Shown here piece by piece: positions 21,601-27,500 of a stretch of DNA of 27,500 nucleotides. Each line of letters opens with the position of its first letter. Positions within the stretch are counted from its first letter, which is position 1. The notes beneath the pieces were generated by a model. The model did not search any database. It was given only the letters and a program-made list of their open reading frames with translations, and was not told the origin of the DNA. The translations under genes were made by a program, and so were the position numbers. Source of the DNA: Azolla pinnata (lineage: Eukaryota; Streptophyta; Polypodiopsida; Salviniales; Salviniaceae); assembly GCA_037176905.1 (NCBI GenBank), contig JBBBWG010016001.1, forward strand, positions 1-27,500, in the 5' to 3' direction.

Positions 21601-24600
21601 TTCGGATCGGATCGATCATGACTAGTGCTAGCAGCTGGAAGAGATCTATGTGCATATATAATTACAATATCCAATTATGGCATGATAAATATATATAAAG
21701 CGCAATCGGACTCGTATATATTGGCCCTCCTCCCTCCTTATTGATTGATGATCAGCAGCTAATTATTAATCCCCATTAATCATAATCATCATCTCGGATT
21801 CGATCTTCCCAGAGATTCAATCCCCATCTTCTAGCGCACTACTACTACTACTACTACTACTACTGAACTCCTGCATTAAGGCCTTACTATAGCTGCATAG
21901 CATGCCCTTTACCTGCCATGTCTTGATCCGGAGCCCGTTCTGCGAGTTCCGAATCGTGACGTCGTGCACCGTGACGTTGGAGACGCAGGCCTCCGTCTGC
22001 CCACGCCCCAATCCGCCCAAGCTGCAACAAATCAGTCCATGGCGCAGAAGAAGAATCAGAAGAATCTTTAGTGGAAGAAGAAGAAGAAGATGTTTGAACT
22101 ATAAGGTTCACACATACAAATAGTACTACACAGCAAACTATTAGTATTCAGGTAAACATTGAGATTCTACTAACTATTAGGATTCTAGCTGTAAATTATT
22201 AGCATTCTAACCATTGAGATTCTACTAACTATTAGGATTCTAGCTGTAACTATTAGCATTCTAAATAACTAGTATTAGTATTCGTAGGATTAATAGTAGT
22301 ATTCGAGTCTATTGAGATTTTAGTCTCCAAGTTAAAATTCATGTATTTTACTTGGCTATAAATAGCCCACTTTGTGCCAAAATCAATACTTTGATTTCAG
22401 TTTCCCTTACTGTATTAGTCTCAATGTTGTCTATCTTGCTCAAGTTTCTTTATATTTAATCCTACTTCTTACAACATGAAGAAGGAGAGGAAGAAGAATC
22501 AATCTACTGTATGAATAGATTCTAGTACTGTAGCTTTGAATGATCTTCAGAATGCGGAATATGATGTGTCTTATGTAATTTGCTGCACATTCATGCCCCT
22601 AGTACCTGATTCCATGCCCCCCGTCGCAGATCAAGTCGTGGATGTCGAGATTGGAGCTGCCCGTCTGGATGGAGACGCAATCGTCACCTGCAACCAACGC
22701 AAATTTGATCGATCGATCGCAAACAACATGCTCTCAATTTCAGCAGGAAGATCAGAGATGATCGATTGCTCGATCGACCACCAACAACATATTGATCTCA
22801 ATTCAGCAGGCAAATAGATAATCGATCAACCGATCGCAAACCAAATGAATATCTCAATTCAGAAGGCAGATAGACAATCGATCGACCGATTGCAAACAAA
22901 ATAAATCTCTCAATTCAGCAGGCAGATAGATAATTGATCAACCGATCGCAAACAAAATGAATATCTCAATTCAGCAGGCAGATAGACAATTGATCGTCCA
23001 ATTGCAAACACAATAAATCTCTCAATTCAGCAGGCAGATAGATAATCGATCGATCCATCGCAAACAAAATGAATCACTCGTTTCAGCAGGCAGATAGATA
23101 ATCAATCGATCCATCGCAAACAACATAATGACCTCAATTCAGCACTAGTTAGATAGAAAATCGATCGATCGATCGCAAACAAACAAACAGCATGATGACC
23201 TCGATTCAGCGCTACTAGGCAGGTAGATAGATAATCGATCGATCGCAAACAAACAGCATGATGATCTCAATTCAGCACTACTAGGCAGGGGGATAGATAA
23301 ATCGATAGACGAATCGAAAACGATCCGCACCGTGATCGTTAAGAAGAGAGTTACCGTTGGAGATGCGGGAGCTGTGGATCTCGGCGTTCTGCGTGTTCTG
23401 CAGATGGATGCCATCGGTGTTGGGGCTGTTGGAGGGCGAGCTGACGCTGATGTTGCGCACGGTGATGCCCAAACAGCTGTCGAACTTGAGGTGCGTCTGC
23501 GGGCTGTTCCGGATCCGGAGATTCTGCACCGTGATGTTGCTGCTCCCGTAGAATCGCACCGCCTTATCAATTCAGTCACAACATTGTGAGCAAAGATGGG
23601 AATCGGGAATCGGAATCGGAATCAGGAATCGGGAATCGGAATCGGAATCGGGAATCGGGGATCGGGGATCGGGGATCGGGAATCGGGAATCGGGAATCGG
23701 GAATCGGGAATCGGGAATCGGGGATCGGGGATCGGGGATCGGGAATCGGGAATCGGGAATCGGGAATCGGGAATCGGGGATCGAATCTTGGGCGCACACA
23801 CTCACCGTGGGGCGGATTGCGTACTTCTTGCCCTGCACAACACCACACACGGAATCGGCGGTTAATACTCATCTTGACTAGGGTTTCATCGCCGATCGGC
23901 GAATCCCTGATTCCTCTATGCTTACGAAACGGATTTCCCCGTTATGCCGTTCTAACAATGCCTCTACGGTTCCTGCTTGTAATTCTTCTATAGAATCGAC
24001 AGATTAACGCCTATCTTTATCGCTAATCGTCGAATTTCTAATCGCTTCTCGCTGATCGATAACTCATCGCTTACATCAACCTCTATTCTCAGATTCATCG
24101 ATTCACAATCCTTCTACCCTAAACTAAAACCCACTTAATCAATTTGTCAGACGTTTTTGCGGTAAGTTTCCCTAATTCGTTTCGACGATCGGATTGATTC
24201 CCCCTCGGTGGCATTCCCCCTGCCTCTTGGTTCCGGACCCGAGTGGTTCCGGCCGATGGATTCGCACATGTGCGTGATAACAAACAAAGCTCTTGAGAAT
24301 GCACTCGAGCGCTCCCTTGTAAAGCAGTTGGGTCAATTAGTTAGTTAGTTAGTTAAGCTAGTTAGTTAAGCTAGTTAGTTAAGCTAGTTACTTAAGCTAG
24401 TTAGTTAAACTAGTTAGTAAGTTAGTAAAGTCAGTTAGTGAAGTCAGTTAGTTAAGTTAGTTACCTTGGATGCAATGAAGGTGGACCACCAGGCAGCGCC
24501 ATTGCCGTCAATCATGCCAGAGCCGGTAACGAGCATGTTGTGGAGCTTTGAGAAGTTGATCCACTGGAGGAGGCCTTTGGATTGTCCCCATTTGGTGGGG

Positions 24601-27372
24601 TTGTCTGGGGCCACGATGTCCCCTTGGATCTGTGAAAGTCAAGTCATGGTACTACTCAGAACAAAGCTCCTCCAGATGGATCCAGCAGAAAATGCCGCCG
24701 AATTTCATAAACATGTTTGCGACGTCGAGCAAACTTGAATGAATCGAAGATTAGCTCAAGCAACAACATGTTTAGGGTTTAGGGTTCAAGGTTCAGGGTT
24801 CAGGGGCTCAGGGTTCAAGCCCCAAGGTTTAGAGATGTCGTAAAAAAACAAGGAGCTTCTTTTATCTTCATCAATCACTTAAATGAGTTCGTACGATTGT
24901 AGATGTGAGGAGAGTATATATCTCCCCCTGATGTCTTTGAGCAATCCTCGTTTATCAGTTGTATATATATGTATGAATTGTGGCGGATTAAAGTTTTTTG
25001 AGTCATGTTTGTAGCCATTTTTGGGGTTGCAAAGACAATCCTCGTTTATCAGTTGTATATATATGTCTGTATTGTGGCGAATTAAAGTTTTTTGAGTCAT
25101 GTTTGTAGCCATTTTTGGGGTTTCAATTTGTTCGCGGATCCAAGTATATTTTTATGGCAAAAATTATAAAGAAAAATGCCCAGAAAATGTAAAACAAACT
25201 TATCAATAACATTTTAATAAAATTACGAAGTACATCTTTATGCCTAGTTGTATCTCTCACTAAAATTTAGCGCACAATTAATTGATTAACGTTAAATCAA
25301 TTACATTCTAAAATTGCTACATTTCTTAATTGAACAGTAAGGGAATCAATTAGTAAATAGCAGTACAAACTAATAAACAATTAGTAAACTGTAGTAGGAG
25401 GATTAAGAAGCAATGAACATGAGAAGGGATGGATGGAAGCGATTAGTAAGCTAATGATAGAATCAATTAGCAAGAAGCAATTTAAGAAGTAACAGTAGTA
25501 AAGAAAGGAATGGAATCAATTAATTAGCATTAATGAAACACTACTTTTTAGCGAGAGATAAAACTACTCGCTAAATGTAGGTAATAAAAAGCACGCCTAG
25601 TTAAATTATAAATTACATTTTAACGCCTAGCAAAACTAGAAATTACAAATGAATGCCAATTTAATATCAAATTAACTAAGTGATCATGCTTAATTACCTA
25701 AATAATACCAAAGTAAGGTGTTAATCAACTAATCGGACTCTAGAACTCCTAACTTTCTTTAATCAAATACAGTAAGGGAATGGATCAGGAGCAATTAGTG
25801 GGAAGAGATTCGGAATAAAATCAGTGATTAGCGGAATCGATTGGATGTTAATTTCTAGCAGAAGATAAGATTAAGCATTACTTTGCGATTTCTAGGCCTT
25901 ATAATGTAATTCATAATTTTGTTAGGAGTTTTTCTGTAATACCATTCCTTTTGTTTTTTGGCAGTTTCCTAAAAAGAAGAAAAGAGGGCTATTTTAATGA
26001 TTACTCTTATTATGAAACTCGCCATAAAAAAAAAACAAAAAACAGGAAAAGGGCAAAAAAAAGGGCCAAGAAAACGACAAAAAACGACAGCATCTGTCGC
26101 CATCATATCATCATCCGTACGGAACGCTGTCGCTGTCAAATCTTTTTTGTTTTTTTTCAAAAAACGAATTTAAAAAAAAAGAAACTATTATTATTATTAT
26201 TTATTATTATTATTTATTATTATTATTGTTGTTTTTTCCCATCCCGTGAACCTCACTGTGGCTCTCTCTTATCACGTGACTCCGTCTCTTTTTGTTCTTT
26301 TGTCTCTCAAGTGAAGTCGGGAAGAAAATAATAGGTTACAAGTTCAATTCTTTTGCATTTGCGAATCGCACATTGAAATCTCAGGTGGCCGATTCAGTAG
26401 CATGCAATCCAATCTACAGCTGTTCTTACGTGAATGACATGCATCGCTCTCCGCCCTCGATCTCTAAAGCTAGAAATAATAGGTCGTTAGTTCGATTCGA
26501 TTCCTCGAATTTGCGAATGACCGATTTCAAATCTCAGGTGGGGCCACCAGCTCAGCAAAGCATGGAATTCGGTCCACGGTGTTCTTTACATCAATGTCAT
26601 GTATCTCTGGGTTTTTCTTTTTTTTGGTACATTGGATTGATTGGGGACACATCTCACTGTTGTATCTTTTGTCTCATGGCCCAATTTTGGTCTTCGAAGA
26701 AGACGTTGATAGATCTTTCTTTCTTTCTTTTTTTCTTTCTCTCTCTCTCTCCCTCTCTCTCTCTCTACTCTGAAGTTGGAAATAGTAGGTCATGGGTTCA
26801 ATTCCTAGCTTTGCGACTTGGGCTGATTAGAATCTACCCAATGCAGCATCACCACCTTGAACCACAAGAAACCCATGCATCTCCCATCAGGTCGATAGAG
26901 CAATCGAAGTACATCCAGATCGCGGCATTGCCGTGCTAGACACTAGAACATTGCCGATCGATAAGCACCACCAGCAAACATGGATGGGGACTCAATGAAA
27001 GGGTTATAATACCAGCCGAGAACGCTCTACACTGAGAGGGAGGGGAACACCGAGCGACATCGAAGAAGGCCCCAACTGGGCTCTTCATGGGTCTTTAGAT
27101 TGGCCTAAGCAGATGTTAATATATCTTTCTTTCTTTCTTTCTTCCTTTCTTTCTTTCTTTCTTTTTTTTCTTTCCAAGGCGGGAAAAGAATCATTAAGAG
27201 CATTGAGAGCAAATCAGCATGACCAAAGAGAAGTATGGGAGACCTGGAAGATCATGTTGTTGGCGCAGGGCCCCGAGAGGACGAGCGGGCGCACAACGAA
27301 CGTGAAGTACTGAGGGACCTCGAAGACGGCGCCTTCGACTTGGCACGCCTCCTGCCAAGCCGCGACAAACGC
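18649..27372 (-). CDS. GH28 polygalacturonase, seven exons in window, 5' end beyond the right edge
   Basis: Hydrolyses alpha-1,4-linked galacturonic acid in pectin; members are normally secreted to the wall. Exons in reading order: 27372-27244, 24629-24465, 23832-23806, 23562-23355, 22687-22606, 22021-21913, 19233-18649. They join in frame to 434 aa plus TAG. The chain begins [11 protein letters not shown] and continues with [27 protein letters not shown] and a right-handed beta-helix pattern. All four GH28 signatures are intact: [35 protein letters not shown] and NGLRIKTWQ, with the catalytic Asp residues present. Introns split the Gly codon of GDDC and the Ser codon of GHGIS. The core ends PFCCNSYGS...HACLLP; a 75-residue Ser-rich tail (18876-18649) follows, encoded by an AGA/GAA microsatellite. 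The first exon, with the start codon, likely signal peptide and DDT motif, must lie right of 27373. Endo versus exo action cannot be told. Confidence 0.9.
18735..18868. repeat. AGAAGA/GCAGTGGAAGAA microsatellite coding the Ser-rich tail
   Basis: Triplet-based repeat in the last GH28 exon. On the minus strand it reads Ser/Thr/Ala (TCT, TCC, ACT). Other frames give Leu or Arg/Glu runs. Confidence 0.88.
19240..19368. repeat. GC-rich tandem repeat, four copies, 33-35 bp
   Basis: GCATTTATTG starts at 19253, 19288 and 19321, and the variant GCATTTATTGTT at 19354. The units are separated by CGCCCGCCGCCGCCACC. It abuts the acceptor of the last polygalacturonase exon. Confidence 0.92.
19405..19950. 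repeat. Long CAA/CAG/CAT array (about 545 bp)
   Basis: Imperfect CAACAACAG, AACAATAACAACAA and CATCATCAACAA units with a recurring AACAACTGTAACAACAATAA block. Predicted Thr, Asn, Gln, Leu or Val strings are repeat translations, not genes. It is intronic to the polygalacturonase gene. Confidence 0.93.
20289..20308. repeat. Short plant-type telomere motif (CCCTAAA)
   Basis: About two and a half units of CCCTAAA in the large polygalacturonase intron. Confidence 0.7.
21175..21320. repeat. GATCGATC palindrome cluster
   Basis: Runs of ATCGATCGAATCGATCGA and ATCGATCGATCGATCAG, each largely self-complementary, in the large polygalacturonase intron. Confidence 0.8.
22690..23320. repeat. Minisatellite, unit about 60 bp, about 9-10 copies
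   Basis: Each unit has CAATTCAGCAGGCAGATAGA, TAATCGATCGACCGATCGCA and AACAAAATGAATCTCT. Edges are degenerate. It fills most of the polygalacturonase intron between the NTDG exon and the GDDC exon (22688-23354). Confidence 0.92.
23595..23785. repeat. GGGAATC / GGGGATC / GGAATC array
   Basis: About 190 bp of 6- and 7-bp units with two higher-order blocks in which three GGGGATC units interrupt GGGAATC runs. It occupies most of the 243-bp intron (23563-23805) between the microexon and the NTDG exon. Confidence 0.94.
23806..23832 (-). other. 27-nt microexon of the polygalacturonase gene
   Basis: Encodes GKKYAIRPT in phase 0, with acceptor GTTGTGCAG and donor GTGAGT. It connects ...WWSTFIASK to [15 protein letters not shown] and keeps the GH28 frame. 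Skipping it would delete nine residues without a frameshift. Confidence 0.8.
24325..24465. repeat. TTAGTTAAGC tetra/hexanucleotide repeat next to a splice donor
   Basis: TTAGTTAG and AGTTAAGCTAG units run directly into the donor of the IQGDIV...ASK exon (24465). Confidence 0.85.
24942..25130. repeat. 94-bp tandem duplication, partial third copy at 27428-27500
   Basis: Copies start at 24942 and 25036 and share CAATCCTCGTTTATCAGTTG, GAATTAAAG-like sequence and GTCATGTTTGTAGCCATTTT. The last 70 bp of the window carry a diverged copy (AGTTTTATGAGCCATGTCTG), so the element is dispersed. Confidence 0.85.
26311..26830 (+). repeat. Three related copies with a tRNA B-box-like motif (possible SINE remnants)
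   Basis: At about 26311-26400, 26461-26560 and 26767-26830, a GAAnnnGGAAATAATAGGT-like head is followed by GGTTCAATTCC or TAGTTCGATTCGATTCC, then TTTGCGAATGACCGATTT-like sequence. GGTTCAATTCC differs by one base from the pol III B-box consensus. No clear A box or A-tail is seen. Confidence 0.4.
26718..26768. repeat. CTTT/CTCT pyrimidine tract
   Basis: CTTTCTTTCTTT followed by (CT)n. A similar CTTT tract at 27124-27175 is preceded by related sequence (GATGTTAATATATCTTTC versus GACGTTGATAGATCTTTC). Confidence 0.9.
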
Positions 27373-27500
27373 CTGCAAGCCTTCGAGCATTAATTAAAGA
27401 AAAGTATTCTTCGGGGGGAATGGGGATGAAAGTTTTATGAGCCATGTCTGTAGCCATTTTGGTGTTTCATTCTGTTCACTTATCGAAGTATATATATATA

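Larger units (their letters stand above)
19234..21912 (-). other. Long polygalacturonase intron between RIKTWQ and the last exon
   Basis: A 2.7-kb intron, donor GTAAAG, acceptor GGCACTAG. The acceptor is preceded by GC-rich repeats and has no pyrimidine tract. It contains a GC-rich four-copy repeat, a CAA/CAG array, a CCGATC-type run (about 20045-20098), a CCCTAAA triplet, a (TCG)n run (20983-21010), and palindromic GATCGATC clusters (21180-21310). No nested gene is recognised. Confidence 0.75.
24630..27243 (-). other. 2.6-kb polygalacturonase intron between the first two exons in the window
   Basis: Donor GTCTCC (weak after GT), acceptor TTTCACAG. It contains TTTAGGGTTTAGGG-like DNA (24773-24835), a 94-bp tandem duplication, AT-rich DNA with TTAATT-type motifs (25140-25950), a TTATTATTA run (26188-26228), and B-box-like repeat copies with pyrimidine tracts. 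No nested gene is recognised. Confidence 0.75.

Noticed and set aside
23572..23993. Four open frames with GIGNRES or DSRFPIP repeats
   Set aside because: Translations of the GGGAATC array in a polygalacturonase intron.
1..27500. CRISPR array, tRNA or rRNA genes
   Set aside because: Direct repeats here are tandem or degenerate without unique spacers, and no cloverleaf or conserved rRNA segment was recognised; the B-box-like motifs lack the rest of a tRNA.

Overview
This window looks like nuclear DNA of a land plant. It carries four intron-split genes from plant families, with long introns, abundant microsatellites and minisatellites, plant-type telobox motifs (AAACCCTAA), and no bacterial gene packing. 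Exons are GC-richer than the AT-rich flanks. Dense GATC/CGAT motifs and simple repeats would suit a seed-free plant (bryophyte, lycophyte or fern), but this is a guess; no rRNA, tRNA or organellar gene fixes the lineage.

Layout: (1) 586-4059 (+): a complete nine-exon UDP-glucose 4-epimerase (UGE), 460 aa, with an unusual N-terminal extension containing a 24-nt / 8-aa tandem repeat and one GC-AG intron. (2) 4060-7470: intergenic, AT-rich, with a TTAGGG-like tract; no gene recognised. (3) 7784-9006 (-): a four-exon gene for a 154-aa protein with an HDCR..TN...LTGE C-terminal motif typical of an uncharacterised plant family. Its probable 5'-UTR exon ends at 9880, between facing CTT and GAA arrays. 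(4) 10.3-12.6 kb: simple repeats and degenerate telomere-like DNA. (5) 12625-14749 (-): a three-exon LEA_3-like protein of 159 aa with a TATA box. Its second intron is flanked by an exact 13-bp direct repeat and built largely of a roughly 75-bp tandem repeat. (6) 14.8-18.5 kb: no confident gene; a four-copy ~110-bp tandem repeat. (7) 18649-27372 (-): seven exons of a GH28 polygalacturonase, 434 aa in the window, with the first exon (start codon and probable signal peptide) beyond the right edge. It includes a 27-nt microexon and introns filled with minisatellites.

The reading frames join without error across all 19 introns that lie between coding exons, which is the main support for the models. 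Three gene products have recognisable roles: nucleotide-sugar interconversion for wall polysaccharides (UGE), pectin hydrolysis (GH28) and stress protection (LEA_3). There is no sign they form a cluster. I see no mobile-element protein, CRISPR array or novel multi-gene system. The most interesting signals concern intron origin and repeat expansion inside introns.
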